Shown: positions 34,386 to 46,955 of the stretch, piece by piece | How positions within the stretch are numbered: the first letter of the stretch is position 1 | How the letters are laid out: each line of letters opens with the position of its first letter | Source of the DNA: Cunninghamia lanceolata | Lineage: Eukaryota; Streptophyta; Pinopsida; Cupressales; Cupressaceae | Length of the DNA stretch: 64,000 nucleotides | Direction: 5' to 3' | Assembly (NCBI GenBank): GCA_027924645.1 | Contig: BSBN01000829.1 | Coordinates: 1,178,001 to 1,242,000, forward strand | Notes under the pieces: generated by a model | Told to the model about the DNA's origin: nothing | The model's database searches: none | The model's input: the letters and a program-made list of their open reading frames with translations, nothing else | Program-made: the position numbers and the translations under genes

Positions 34386-37300
34386 CTAAAACACAACATA
34401 ATCACTAGGCCATTTGTATTCTTGGATTTGAAGAAGGTTGGCCTGGTGATCCTTCCATCTCTTATCCAGCAACACTCTGACATTAATGATGAACTTGGCA
34501 TATCCAATGTCCATAGCAATTACTCTATCCAGAATCACATTGAAATTGAGAACATTGATGTCCACATCCTTATTCAAATGATCAATTATTTGAGAAACAA
34601 TTTGGTCAAACTCATCTTTCCATTCATCAAAACCCTTGATTTGTTTGTCCTCTGTCAAAATCGATGGGATGAATTGATGTTTGAAAGAGGCAAAAGAATC
34701 AATCTTTGCTTGCATTTTCTGACTTTCTCCATTTATATACTGATACTCATCCAAGATCATTTTTTACCATCTCTTCTCAATTGGCTTGAGAGTAGTAGAA
34801 GCATCTGGGTTTCTTTGCAGAACTTTACATAAAGTTATGAAAGTATGATGTACAAGTTGTCATCTTGTATACATAGGATCCAAAATAGAAAGATTGATCT
34901 GTAATTGTTCAATTGTCTTGGATAAAGAAGTGTAGAACTTATGTACTTCCTCAATCTTATCCAACACCATCTTAATCCTATACTCCAAAATCTTTTCAAT
35001 AATGCTGAAAATCTTTGCTTTGTTCTCCTTTTTGATGTTCTCATTGGCCTGTTTTAATTTCTCAATTTCATTTTCAAAACTTTGTTTAAGAGCATTCAAA
35101 TGCTCATCAGGAACAATTTTGTCATCAGATTTAGGTGGGATAGGGACTTTATAAGGCACAATTGCTAATCTCTGAGATGAACCATCACCTTTCATTTGTT
35201 GCTTTAGCCTAACATTTTCCATGAATAATCTATTTACCTCTTTATTCATTTCCTTTTGAGTCTTTTCATACTCAAGCAGCTTTTGTTCCATGTTTTTAAC
35301 TATAGCTCTAGTGAACATGGCTGAATGCATAGTGATATTGGCTACTTCCAATGCTGAGGTATCTTTCAATGTTTTAGTTATTGTTGTCCCCCTCATTTCT
35401 TGCACAACATCTAGAAACCTTGGTTTCTGAGTGGTGTTCTGCATGCTCCATATGGGCAATGTTTTAATTTTAGGATTATATCCCACATTGCTCATACCAT
35501 TCTCATAGTCAAATTCAGCTACCAACATTAGATTATCTTGATTTTTGAATTGGTCAAGAAGGAACATTGTCTTCAAGTCCATCCCAGGAATGATTAGCAT
35601 ATTGTTCTTCAAGACAAGTTGTCTGGCCTCCTCAGGACTGATACTTATTTCATCTATTTTCATCTCCTTGAAAGTTTGAGCAATAATTTACTTATGCTAA
35701 GATTCATCACTTCCCATTTTATTTATTTCTATCTTTTCATCAAATTCCTTCATCTTCAACTTCATCCAAAACTCCTTGAATTCAAGAGTGTTCATGAATT
35801 GATCATCTTCAATGAATCTTAAAGAATCAATGATTCTTTCATCATCATGTATTTCCTTTTCTCCCTACTCTTGACCTTTTTTTCTAACCTCAAGCATGTG
35901 AGCCTCTACTTCCTGTGCAGGAGGCTGATCAACCTCTCCATATTCATTCATATGCTACAATATGTTAGAAACCTCCTCTGTGTCTCTGATCCCCTCAGTC
36001 ATCTCATAGGGCACTAATGGAACTACATCATTAGTCCTTTGACTTTTTGGAGGTGGTTGATCAGAGAGTGAGGTATCTTGCATTGTCATGGTATCAGGAT
36101 CAGGTTTTGAAATTTGAACTCTAGTTGACCTCTTTGTAGGTAGCTTAGCAACCTTTGTAGGCTGGCTCTTTGTTGATTTTCCATATATCTTTTCAAAATT
36201 GTCAAGAGTCAAATTGATTCTTCTTATTGGGTCATTCTCTTCAACAAAGAATCCTGAAAAATTGGGGTTTTATTTTCTCCTCTCATCTTCAATGTCCATT
36301 AATATGTCCCATTTTCTTTTTCTGCTATATACCTCATCTGAGGTGAGGCAATTTTTGATGATATCTTGCTCATAATCAACATGATGGGCAACCCTAAAAT
36401 TTGTAAGAATTGTTTCTCTCACAAAATTAATGTGACCTTCTAGATTAAAAACCCTTTCTTTAGCACATTCCAAAGAATATCTACTTTTCAGGTACTCTTG
36501 CATCTCCTTAAGAGTGTCAACACCAATAGAAAATCCTTGAAACACAATCATATCTGGAAAAAAGGTCCCCTTTTTCTATTTTTTCATTAAATCCCTCTCC
36601 ATCCACAACATTTGCCACATAAATTCAAGAAATGCCAACCTGTAAGGACAAAACTTAGACAAAATATGTGGATATTGAGTGCATCCATATACCCTTATCA
36701 ATGTGTATTTGGCAAAAAGAAAAAGTCCTCAAAATTGTGTGTATGCCCTTTCTCTAGCATCATTTCATGAGGTCTCAATATATGCCTAATTTCTTTTGTT
36801 AATCTTGGTATGGGGTACCCCAAAGAAGCCATAATCTTGATAGAGAAATCATCATGAAAGGAAACATAGTCACCTTTGTTACAATTCTTGTCCCAAAGGT
36901 AACACACACATTGTATAGGTAATTTGTATCCCTTTTCATCAACCATAGTCAATGTCATTCTTGAACCCCAACACATTCTATTTTGAAACAGAATCAAATG
37001 TCATAAAAGAGAATAATGTCTAAATGTTAGTGGTCCTCTATTCTCCAATATGTAAAGAAATCCCTCATGCAATTGTTTTTCCAAATATGAGGCAAAATCA
37101 TATTGAATGTTCAATTTAGGAATCTAAATCCTCATTGCCATCATCATTATTCCCATTTGCATCTTATCTTATGCATCTACCCCCAGAATTTGACACAATG
37201 CAAAACAGGTCTTCTTGAAATAAACTGTAAAATCATCATTAGGAAAGGGCTCCATAGAGGTAGTAGGAATAGGCATTCTTCTATTATTGTCACCTTTTAT

Positions 37301-37810
37301 CATGTACATGGGTAGTTCATCACTCCTATAGGTTTTCCTCAACCTCTTGTAGTCTTCTTCACTCTTTTGAGTATCTAAAGCTTCTAGAGCCTACCTATTA
37401 AGCATGAAACACTCTATTATTGTGTTCCTTGATATTGTTACTAGTGGTGAGCCAATAGATAACCTTACTATCTTAGTAGTTGGGTGATAACAGAGTGCCA
37501 TGACTGTGATAAGTTCAATGTCTACAAAGATGTTGGGCAATGTCAACTATGCCATGTCCAAAATCCACGGGTTGCATACAGGAGCTTGTTGATCTTTTTT
37601 GTTGTAGAAGTACCAGAATACATTCCAACTAGAGACAAGAACTATAGCATATCTGCATCCTTGAAATTCATCTCTGAAAACCCTTTTGGACCCTTTATCA
37701 ACTAAGTTTGGCAAAATATATAACAAGGACTATTGAAGAGATCGTTTCTTTTCTTTGGGTGTAGAGGACTCAGTCTTCTTACTTACAGACTCTGCCTTCT
37801 TAGGTGCCAT
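34386..37810 (-). pseudogene. Second U3-type reading frame: globular N-terminus, Pro/Ser-rich middle, coiled-coil C-terminus
   Basis: This starts at an ATG (37810-37808) encoding MAPKKAESVSKKTESSTPKE, a basic Ser-rich leader like that of the LTR-borne frame. Reading on with several stops gives a globular part with FYNKKDQQAPVCNPW, DELPMYMIKGDN and IQYDFASYLEKQLHEGFLYI, then DEKGYKLPIQCVCYLWDKN (36997-36698) and a charged helical segment (36551-36270). A Lys/Thr/Ser/Pro-rich stretch follows (36212-35955). The longest open part (35663-34860, 267 codons) ends in a strong coiled coil (NKEVNRLFMENVRLKQQ, FENEIEKLKQANENIKKENK). The last segment (34760-34386) is also helical. I recognise no catalytic motif. 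Order, size (about 1,140 codons) and the following TATA box parallel the frame in the Tat-type LTRs, so I infer a diverged relative. Confidence 0.5.
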
Positions 37811-38920
37811 TGTATACTATCTCTACAAACTAGGGTTTTGACAACTACTTGCTCTGTTGAACTTAATTGAATGAATAATGCAAGCAGAAATCAACTAGAT
37901 ACAAAAGTAGATGAATTTTCACTTACCCAATTGAATGAAGTTTGCAGAGTGCACTAGAGCTTGAGTTTGCAGTAGCCAATTGCTGTTGAATTCACTTGAA
38001 TGAGAAAATGTGAAGAAATTATCAATTTTATTTAGCTGTGGCACAAATCTCCTCGACATTACTCTGGTTCATGCTGAAAGATTGGCAAATCTCATCATTC
38101 ATATTGTTTCAAATGTGAATCGTTGATTTAGACAGAACCAACGGATGGGAGATTACTGTAAGAATTGCACTCATGATCCTCAGTAGCAGCACTCTTGTAG
38201 GCATTAATAATGACCTTTGTGGGGTGGTGGGGTGGTCATTTCAGCATTGAATGCCTTACCACATCACCGCATGCCTTGTTGACAGCCATTGTAGGACCGC
38301 GAGAGCCCTTTTGATGGTCATTGTCCACTACTTTCCATTTACTGCCACCCCGCAAACCTAGTGAGGTCATTGTTGCAGGGTGGCACGGTAACCACCATTA
38401 CTTCAACTTTCACTACGTTATCGCATGCCAAGGAATTGCAAGTCGTGGGGCTATTGTTTCCCTTGACTTGTCTTTTACCGCAACACCGCAAACCATTACA
38501 TTGACCACCGCGGGGTTACAATCCACAACAAATGCTACTTGAAACTCTCACTGTGAGCCTGCAAGACCTGTTAGAAATTGTTGCAGGGCTAGAGGACCAA
38601 GAAAATGTTACTTTGAACTACCCCACATTGCTATGTTGCAAACCTATTTTGGGACCGCCACGAGTTTGCAATAAACCTTGAATCAATATACACTTACACC
38701 ACAATACCGCTGGTGAGATTTCTATGAGCTGCAGGAAAGCGGTAAACATAATTTAGAGTCCTTTAGCTCCCGTACACCCACCAAGAGGATTTGAGCTAAC
38801 TACAAGAGTGTGGTAATGAATAAAAACACACAAGTAGACAAGGATACAAGACCTTTTCAAATAGGTATGACATGAAATGCTTAAGGAAGACTTTCAGAGA
38901 CTTATAGAATAATTGCAAAA
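37811..38920. other. Noncoding region upstream of the minus-strand reading frame, rich in GCGGT/ACCGC words
   Basis: No gene is recognised. Between about 38210 and 38720 the sequence is less AT-rich than its surroundings and contains many GCGGT, ACCGC, GGTGGT and CCACC words, such as GGTGGTGGGGTGGTCATTT and ACCACCGCGGGG. It occupies the position that the inverted-repeat array occupies in the Tat-type U3, upstream of the reading frame on the same strand, but clear hairpins are fewer. Confidence 0.4.
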
Positions 38921-38924
38921 GAAT

Positions 38925-39880
38925 AGAGACCCCTAAGGTGGATTTATAGGAATAGAGACATCTCTTTGAGCCATTCCATCAAATAGTTCATGTGCCTTAT
39001 CTATACTTCCACATTTTGCATACATGTTTATCTAATAAAAACCCCCTTCAATTATGTTATGATGGATGTCCATACCCTATTCCAAAGCTCCCATTTTGGT
39101 ACAGGCAGGGAGTATGCTAGAAAAGGTTGTCAAATTTAGCTTTACACTTGCTAATTACATTTGCTTGAATGTTTCTAAAGCCTTTTCAACAAATCCTTTT
39201 TGTGCATATCCCGCAACCATTGCATTCCATGAGATGACATCTCTTTGAGGCATTCTGCCAAATAGTTCACATGCCTTATCAATGCTTCCACATTTTGCAT
39301 ACATATCTACCAAGGTAGTTGAAACTACAACATCTTACAAAATTTCTCTATCCATTAATTTTTTATGGATGTCCATACCTTGTTCCAATGCTCCCATTTT
39401 GGCACAGGCAAGAAGGATGCTGGTAAAGGTTGTGGAATTTGGCTTTACACCTACTAATTGCATTTGCTTGAAAGTTTGTAAAGCCTTTCCAACAAATTCA
39501 TTTTGTGCATATCCAACAATAATTGTAGTCCAAGAGATGACATCTCTTTGAGGCATTCTATCCAACTGTAATATTTGATAAAAATCCCCTGTCCATTATG
39601 CTTTGATGGATGCCTATTCCCTGTTCCAAAGCTTCCATTTTGGAACAGGTAGGGAGGATACTGGCAAAGGTTGTGCAGTCTAGCTTTGCACCTACCAATT
39701 GCATTTTCTTGAAAGTTTCTAGAGTTTTTTCAAAAAATCCAATTTGTGTGTATCTTGCAATCATTGCAGTCCATGAGACCACTTTTTTTGAGGCATTCTA
39801 TCAAACAATTCATGTGCCTTGTCCATGGTTCCACATTTTGCATACATGTCTACTAGGGAAGTTGTAACTACGACATCTAA
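38925..39880 (-). pseudogene. PPR (pentatricopeptide repeat) protein pseudogene, PLS type
   Basis: Three successive blocks of about 270 bp on the minus strand encode the pattern LVDMYAKCG, FDRMPQRDVISW, then GYAQNEFVGKALQTFKQMQ and TFTSILLACAKMGALEQG with HKKLMDRE. The best segments are 39782-39558 and 39565-39335, and a third block can be read at about 39250-39000. These are P, L and S repeats of plant organelle RNA-binding proteins, which work in mitochondria or plastids. The blocks are joined with frameshifts and a partial deletion (near 39558), and no start, targeting peptide or C-terminal E/DYW domain is present. It is a fragment, perhaps captured or processed. Confidence 0.85.
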
Positions 39881-41480
39881 CAAAATTCAGAAGCACAAAA
39901 AAGCTCATTGTGATTTATTATTTATTTTTATTTTCCTTACTAACTTTTAATGTAAAATGTGTTTTTCGAGTAGTTCCATTAACCTTATCTGTTTGCTAGT
40001 GGACAATAATATATAAATTTTCAAATTCCAAATTTGCACACTCAATACATGTCACATTATTACCACTGCAGCATAGCCTTGAGTTAATCTTTACACATTT
40101 CTTTATAGTTTTTTTCCCTTGAAGGAATCATGGCTTCCATATACTTCAAACGAAATTTTATTGAATGCATATCTTTTTTTATGATCTTGTTTATCAAGTC
40201 CAACAATTGTTAGTTTTTTATTGATAATCTTCTATAGATTTTTCATTATGGTCTAACTAGGAAAACTTAAAAAAAAATCATAGATCGAGTACTGAAAACT
40301 GTATTTTTGCTTTGCAGGTCCTCTCTTTGTTGTTTGCAATAATCCTTCGTATCATGGTTTCAAGCACAAAGAATGATTATGATAGTGATATGACTGTAAA
40401 AGAATAAGAGGACCTTCTCAAAAGGTAGTGATAGTCATTTGAGGATGAGCAACACTTAAAAACCCATAGATGATAGGGTTACACCTAGAGCCATAAGTAG
40501 AAGACACATGGATGTTTGAAATAATATAGTGAGAAGAGTGTGAAGAGATTGGATAGTTTCAATTTAACCTGGAAACACAAAGTGAAGGTCCTGATCAAAT
40601 GGCATCATGGCAATGACAGTGTTTCCAAAACAATAATGACCATGGTAGAAGCATTCCTCAAACTTGAGTGAATATGTCTGCAAATGAGGATGTATGACAG
40701 TGAGGATTGAAAGGATAGTTTGTGAAATCTTGAGCTTCCAGCTATGCATGAAGAAAACCTATAAGTGACTATCAAGGGGCAGAGATTCATGCAAAATATA
40801 GTGATCATGCAAACATTAAAATATAATCTTAGAGTCAATGAGAAGAACTATGCAAAGGTTACAATCTTGTCAGTGTCTCAAGAGGCATTTAAAGGGGTAA
40901 GGAGACAACCCAATGATGGTGATGTGATAAGTGACAGGACCAATGATGGGCTATGTGAACTTGTAATAGTCTAGTAGATGACATAGAGTGCATACCTAGG
41001 TAACAATAATAGTGATGAACTATTTTCAAGGAATTTGGAAAAGATACAGTGATGTCAAAGGTAGTAAAGGCATTCAATAGAGGGGCAATGTTCTATGTTG
41101 ATGGGAGGTAGAGTACAAGTGAAAGCATGCCAGAATAATGAGCTAGGTAGTGGTAGTCACAAGACATTCTTATTTTATAAAAGGAAAATACATGACAGTA
41201 GGTTGACAAGTGATTGGATCTAATGCATTTCAATAAGCTACAAGTTTGATTAGGACAATGCATAGCCTAGTCATAAGGCAATGTTGAATAACACTCCATG
41301 ACAATTGAGGCATCCTACCAAAGATGATAGTCATTAGAGGCATAATCATTAGAGATAAGGATAGTTTATTGCTACAGGTAACAATTCACAGTGGAAGCTT
41401 ATGAACTAGAGAAAGTTGGGTGCATGAGATAGGATTGCTATAGGGATGAGATAGAAGGAGGTTAAGAGGAAGTGTTGAAT
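39881..41480. other. AT-rich interval without a recognised gene
   Basis: No gene is recognised. A splice-acceptor-like TTTTGCTTTGCAG lies near 40319, followed by a short open segment starting MVSSTKNDYDSDMTVKE (about 40352) that soon meets stops. Given the module that follows, this may hold a decayed N-terminal part of the reading frame at 41483-42698. Confidence 0.35.
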
Positions 41481-41482
41481 GA

Positions 41483-42698
41483 AGAAGCCATAGATATGAA
41501 TAAGGAGTTGCCTGCTTGGTTAGAGTCTGAGGTAAGATAGGACACAACAGTTGAAGTGGAAATAATTGATATTAAAAGCTTGTTAAATAGTGAGGCCGGG
41601 AAGAGAGGCAGAAGAAAGGTTAGAACCATGTCAGCCATAAAGAGGGATTCCTATGGTGGAAGGATTGTGCAAATAGCAATTCCTGAGGCTGATAAGGAAA
41701 AAAGAGAAATAAATGTAGAAGAATACAAGGTGATTAGTGTGGATCTTGGTCATGTTAATAGGGAGCAACACATTGAAGAATTGTAGGAAATGACTAAATT
41801 TACTGCAAATAGATTGAGAAAAGATAAGCAAACAATAAAGCATTTGAAGGGCCAAGTTGCCCAATACAAACAATTCATTTAGGGGATATTTGATCCCACT
41901 CAAAATGTACTAGAATTAGCTTCCAAGTTAACTATTCTTTCTAAAGAACAGGTGGGAGAGATAGAGAGTAAAAGGCATGAAGCTAGTGTACTGGAGGATT
42001 TTGTCAAGTCATTTATTCAAAAAGGAGAGGAAGTGATTAAAATTGCAGTTAGCAATTGGAGTGTTACATTGACTGATAGAAATAATTGCGCTCACCTTGT
42101 ACAAAAATGTCAGGAAAGATTAAAGTAGAATAGAGATGAGTTGAAGAAACTCAAAGCTTTGGAAGAACATACATAGTCCTTGGTGAATGAAGGGGTCATA
42201 ACCCTACAAATTGTATTTCAAATCCCCAAATTGAAGATGGAGTTGAAGTTTGAAGAAGGGATACTAAGGCCTTGCTTGGCCAATATATAGGAATTAGAAA
42301 AGAATGTTCAAGTTTTATTGAAGAAACATATGAAGATGGTTGAACATTTGTTTAAACATATGTGCCCTCAAGTTCAGATATTTGATGCAGACATAGAAAT
42401 AAAGGAATTCAAAGGCAACTTCCATCCATGCATTGAAGATCCTATAAACCAATTAGATGAGGAGGCAATGGAAAATATAATGGAGCGCAGTGCTAAAATT
42501 AGAAAATATCATAAGAGAGAAGATAGAGAAAACAGAGCACAAACACTGAGGATAAGTATTGAAATGCCGCAGTACACCTGGGATACTTCTCAAAGAACCA
42601 GTTGTGTCTCCATATCCACCCTAACTGAAAGGTTCACAAAATATATGAGCGATAAAAATAGGGATATGCAGATAGAGGATGACAGTGTTAGTGAATAG
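41483..42698 (+). pseudogene. Third U3-type reading frame: Lys-rich block plus coiled coil (C-terminal part only)
   Basis: From about 41483 the frame reads ELPAWLESE, then (41556-41786) IIDIKSLLNSEAGKRGRRK, IVQIAIPEADKE and INVEEYKVISVDLGHVNRE. By eye this aligns with the LPPWL...DLEKLFPAK...KKKPKTIS...EIARP...FNINDYTISRVELGKL block of the Tat-type LTR frame at roughly 16 identities in 66 positions. It continues, with at least four stops, as Lys/Glu/Leu-rich coiled coil to a clearer segment (42318-42698, 126 codons) and a terminal TAG. A TATA box follows at 42911. No enzyme motif is seen. I infer a diverged relative of the LTR-borne gene whose N-terminal half is lost. Confidence 0.5.
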
Positions 42699-43857
42699 GC
42701 TACTTGGTTCATTATTTGTTTCATGTTATACTTTGTTGTAATTTTGTATTGGTAAATGGTCAAGGTAAAGTCGAAATATTTCAAAATATTCTAAAGGCAT
42801 CTTTGCACCTGAGAGAATATTCTTTTAAGATATTTTTGAAGTGACAACTGGCATGAGAATTTGATTTTGAACTATTGATGGTTTTCTACCCGAGAAGGAG
42901 ATTTTGAGTCTATATAAGGGGCTTTGATATGTATATTTAGACACACACTATGGATATAGAAAATTAGTAGAGAAGTTGCAATAGAAGTGATTTGTGAAAA
43001 TACTTTGAGCCTAGGGAGTTGAGTTAGTAGTTTTCTTGTGTCTGCAGTGGAGATAATGTGGAATGTCCTATTTCTTGCTATATCTAGAAAATGTCTGTAA
43101 GTTTGATTTAGTTTGTTGATTCTTTCAAAGACTTTGAAGTTGAAATACATTGTAAATTTGAAATTTCTTTCATATGTTAAGGAATGCAAATATTTAATTG
43201 ATGCATCTATTTCAGAGTGTAATTAGATTCAGGTGTTCTTTGATATATTTCCTTTGATGATTGTAGTTCTATATGTTAATTTGTGATATTGGTCTAGAGA
43301 AACATACATGAATTTAATTCCTTTGAAGTGTTTCAACTAATCAGAATTGTGAACATGAGTAGAAGAGAAATAATTCCTACAAAATCAAGTTTCCTAAACC
43401 CTTTCTTTTTTAATTTTTCACTAAATCTTTAAATAATTAGTATGTATGCAGTTATCTGAAGGAGATTGTTATAGTTTCAAGTAAAGAATTGTGAATTGTA
43501 AAGATCTTTAACAATTTTCATATAAACTTGAAGTACAAAGTATATTTTCATTGAAATTCATGCAAAGCTTTGTAGTAAAATGGTAAATACATGCAAAGGA
43601 TCACTAGTCATAGTGTAATTTGTAGTTATTTGTAAAGTGTAAGTAAAAACAGTCAGTACACATCCCTTAAATCACATAAGGCCCCTTAAACAAATAGCTT
43701 CACATCGAACACTAAATAAGTCCAACACAACCATGACCTAGTTACCATAGACTTGGAATTGAGAAATATTTCTAATAATTCTCCATATTCTTCAAGATAA
43801 GACAAGATTCTTTGTGAATTTTATCTATTGTTGTTTTGAATAAAATCATCATCAACA
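42699..43857. other. LTR-like tail after the third reading frame; noncoding
   Basis: No gene is recognised. The sequence includes the TATA box at 42911-42918 and then AT-rich DNA in the position of R/U5. I could not find a CA end with a primer site. The right edge near 43857 is the point where Copia-O coding sequence resumes. Confidence 0.4.
42911..42918 (+). promoter_or_regulatory. Putative TATA box
   Basis: TATATAAG lies about 210 bp after the end of the reading frame at 42698, the same spacing as in the Tat-type LTRs. Confidence 0.45.
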
Positions 43858-45476
43858 GTTCCCAAGTTTTATTCTTTTCTATCTACATTAGTTCTTCTTG
43901 CATAGCCTTGATCCAATACTAATCCTTGCATGCTTCAATCACTATTTTAGGTTCAACTTTAGAAAGTAAACATAGATTTACCTATTCTTTAGCAGCTTTC
44001 CTTCTTGTCAGTACCTTTGCTCAGATTATCACCAATGATTTGTTCTTTAGAATGATTCTTATACACATACATGGGAGTTTTAGGAGTCTTTTCTAGAGCT
44101 TCTTCCTCTTTAATCTGCACTTCTTTCTCCTTAGCTTTTTCTTCCTCTCTGCAAGTAGACTCATCTTATTCATATCCGTTTATCACCACTAAATTCTTCT
44201 ATAGGTCTTCATCAACCTTGACACTTGCACTCTCAACAATCTTTCTTAGCCTCTTGTTGTAGCATCGGTAAGCTTTGATTTTAGTAGAATATCCAAGGAA
44301 TATACCTTCATCAGACCTTGCATCAAACTTTCCTAAGTTTTCTTCATCCCTTTTGATATAGCATTTGCTTCCAAACACTCTAAAGTATTTGATAGTAGGA
44401 ATCCTTCCATACCATAGCTCATAAGGAGTCTTTGTGTTTTTTTCTCTTGCTTGCACTTTGTTCAGTATATAAACAATAGTATGAATTGCTTCTCTCTAGT
44501 AGACTTCTGGTAGATTTGCTTCTTCCATCATTGTCCTTGTAGCTTCTTGAACAATCCTATTCTTTCTTTCAACCATTGCATTCTGCTGAGGAGTCCTAGG
44601 GGTAGATAAATGCCTCTCTATTCCATGATTCTCACAAAAGATGTTAAACTCATTGGAGGTGAACTCTCCACCTATAGTCAGACCTCAAACATTTGATTTT
44701 CATATCCATTTCATTCTCAACCATAACTTTGAATGCTTTAAACTTATCTAGGGTTTCTAATTTTTCTTTGAGAAAAGTAACCCATGTCATTTAGAATAAT
44801 CATCAATTAATAGCATGAAATACCTATCACCTTGAAAACTTCTTACTCTAGTAGGACCACAAATATCTATATGCACCAATTCCAATAGTCCAATAGAAGA
44901 TTGATCTTTGACTTTGAAACTTCTTCTTGCTTGCTTTCCAACTTGACATTCCTTATAGACAACATTGATAGGCTTTGTGATCTTTGGTAGATAGCTCACA
45001 ACTTGAATTGAACTTATTCTCACTAGACTATCTAAATTGATGTGACACATTCTTCTATGCCATAGCTAACTCTCATTGATCTAAGTCATGAAACAATAAC
45101 CATCAACACCTTTGAGTTGATAGACATTTCCATCTGTCCTACTTCTAGCAGTAATCATAGTTTTGGAACCTTTTCTGATCTCATAACCATCAACTTGAAA
45201 CATAAGATTGTATCCCTTGCTACACATTTGTCCAACACTCAAGAGGTTATGTCTTAAACCCTTAACATAAATAACATCATCAATGTTATGCTTGCCATCA
45301 AAACTGATTGAACCTTTGCCACATCTCTTAAAAGATGTATCATCACCAAACCTAGCTAGTCCTCCTTCATATTTTTCAAGATTAAGAAACTTACTCTTAT
45401 CACTGGTCATATGATTAGAGCATCCACTGTAAATGATCTAGTAGTTCTTTTCCTATCTAGCATGAAAAGCAGACAT
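43858..45476 (-). pseudogene. Copia-O pol fragment: protease end, integrase and integrase-RT linker
   Basis: Read from the Copia-I insertion site, the frame starts in the protease, where YSGCSNHMT replaces the usual DSGCSHHMT, so the catalytic Asp is Tyr. It continues with the GAG-pre-integrase domain (NLLSVGQMCSKGYNL) and the integrase zinc finger (MCHINLDS; the first Cys of the usual CKEC is Tyr). The integrase core follows, with DICGPTRVRSFQGDRYFML, TPRTPQQN and VERKNRIVQEATRTMM. It ends with VFGSKCYIKRDE, DEGIFLGYS and the linker, stopping near 43858. The homologous point in Copia-I is about 48712; the next ~490 bp, the N-terminal half of reverse transcriptase, is absent here. Confidence 0.85.
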
Positions 45477-45481
45477 TAAAG
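45477..45481. other. Target-site duplication TAAAG (left of Copia-I)
   Basis: TAAAG immediately precedes the left LTR of Copia-I and is repeated at 52825-52829. Removing the element and one copy rejoins the Copia-O frame without a shift. Confidence 0.92.
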
Positions 45482-46955
45482 TGTTGAAATACGTAGGACA
45501 ACTGAGAGGGGGGTGAATCAGTTGTCACAAAAACTTAACCTCATATAAATATCAAACCATGAACTACTTAATTACTGATAATTAAATTTAACCATGAAAG
45601 CATGAAACTATAGAGTTGATCACAATCACACATTCAACACAGGAGACACCATATTTTTACGTGGAAAACCCTATAAGGGAAAAACCACTGTGGGTGTTAG
45701 TCCATAGAAATATATGAGTTATAACAATACCAAAAAATAGAGGCTCATTGCCTATGGGTCTCACTTCCCAAAATACTCACTACAAAGATTGGCTCATTGC
45801 CAAAGATTTTGAATTGAATTGATAGCATCTACTCTATGCCTGAGTTCAGTTCCATTGAAGCGTAATATTCTTCCTCTTCTCTACGCTTCTTACTCTTGGC
45901 ACTTATCTTCTCATGTTTTCACACTCATACTTTTTTTTGCAATTACATTACAAGTCTTTAGACAAGTCATCAACCTTAGAATGTACATCAAGGTCGGCAA
46001 TACATTCATCAACTGTTGGAACAATCTCCAAGGTCAATATTACAAAACATACATAGAAATAAGTCTGGACCTAATGCATAAATTAGATAAGGAATAGATA
46101 TGAAGATGTATGTTGACCATACCATGCCTTAGCTAGGACTCAAATGTAATCCTTCATGCCATGACACACTTCTACAATCTTCAAGGCATCTACACAAATA
46201 GTGAAATCAACCAAGTTAGCCAAGACTAGTGAGAACACTAGGTCTATTGAGAACATTCTTCATCCATGATCCAAATTTCTCTTTGTAGACTGATCCAAGG
46301 GTTGGAACATGATCAGGAGACATCCATAAGCACATTGAAATCATCGAGAACATCTGTACAACTTTTAACCACTCTATCAAGAAGATTCTTCAAACCAGAG
46401 CACATAAACACTACTGCCAGCTACTGTCATAAGGAAAAGATTGCTTATGGACTGCCAGATCATGAACCATTAGAGTTGAAGGCACATAACATTAGGTTAG
46501 ACTTAACTCTAGAACTGTAGACAAAAATACTTCAATACGGAGGAATGCAGAGCATAATACTTTCTCCCTGTCACCATCAAACGTATAGAAAAAGTAGTTT
46601 TCACTCTGGTGAACATAGCTCAATCAAATCTTCATACTGGAGGCTCAAAATTGGAGCATAGCATCTTTAGACAAGTCTATAAATAACTTCCAATCCACAG
46701 ATAGAGATATTCATTCTACAGGAAATGTGGAGTAATCTGTTGGACTATTCTTTTGTAGACAAAGATATTCTGCAACATACTGTTTCTATCAGAGGAGCAA
46801 ATTTTCTCAATATCCTAAATATTAGGCTTTCCAACACTTACATAGGCATCTAACTCATTACAAGAAATCATCAAGATAAGAGCACAATTGGCACCAATGA
46901 CAACACTAATATGTTGACATCAATGACAACACCAGTTAGACACATACTTGCAACA
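45482..46955 (-). repeat. 3' LTR of Copia-I
   Basis: This 1,474-bp LTR is collinear with 51384-52824. Near its plus-strand left end it contains the GACAACTGAGAGGGG...GTGAATCAGTTGT block that also marks the Copia-O and Copia-P LTRs, so the three are related. Confidence 0.93.

Noticed and set aside
37438..37448. TTACTAGTG as a possible CACTA right terminus
   Set aside because: It lies within the second U3-type reading frame, lacks the extended terminal match (GTCAAATTCTACTAGTG) and has no TGACTAA cluster or ACA duplication.
38321..38542. 73-codon plus-strand frame in the GC-richer patch
   Set aside because: Low-complexity Thr/Ala/His-rich translation with no motif; the patch is better explained as a regulatory repeat region.
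39066..39867. Plus-strand open frames of 60-89 codons
   Set aside because: They are antisense to the PPR pseudogene, and their similar sequences follow from the repeated PPR blocks.
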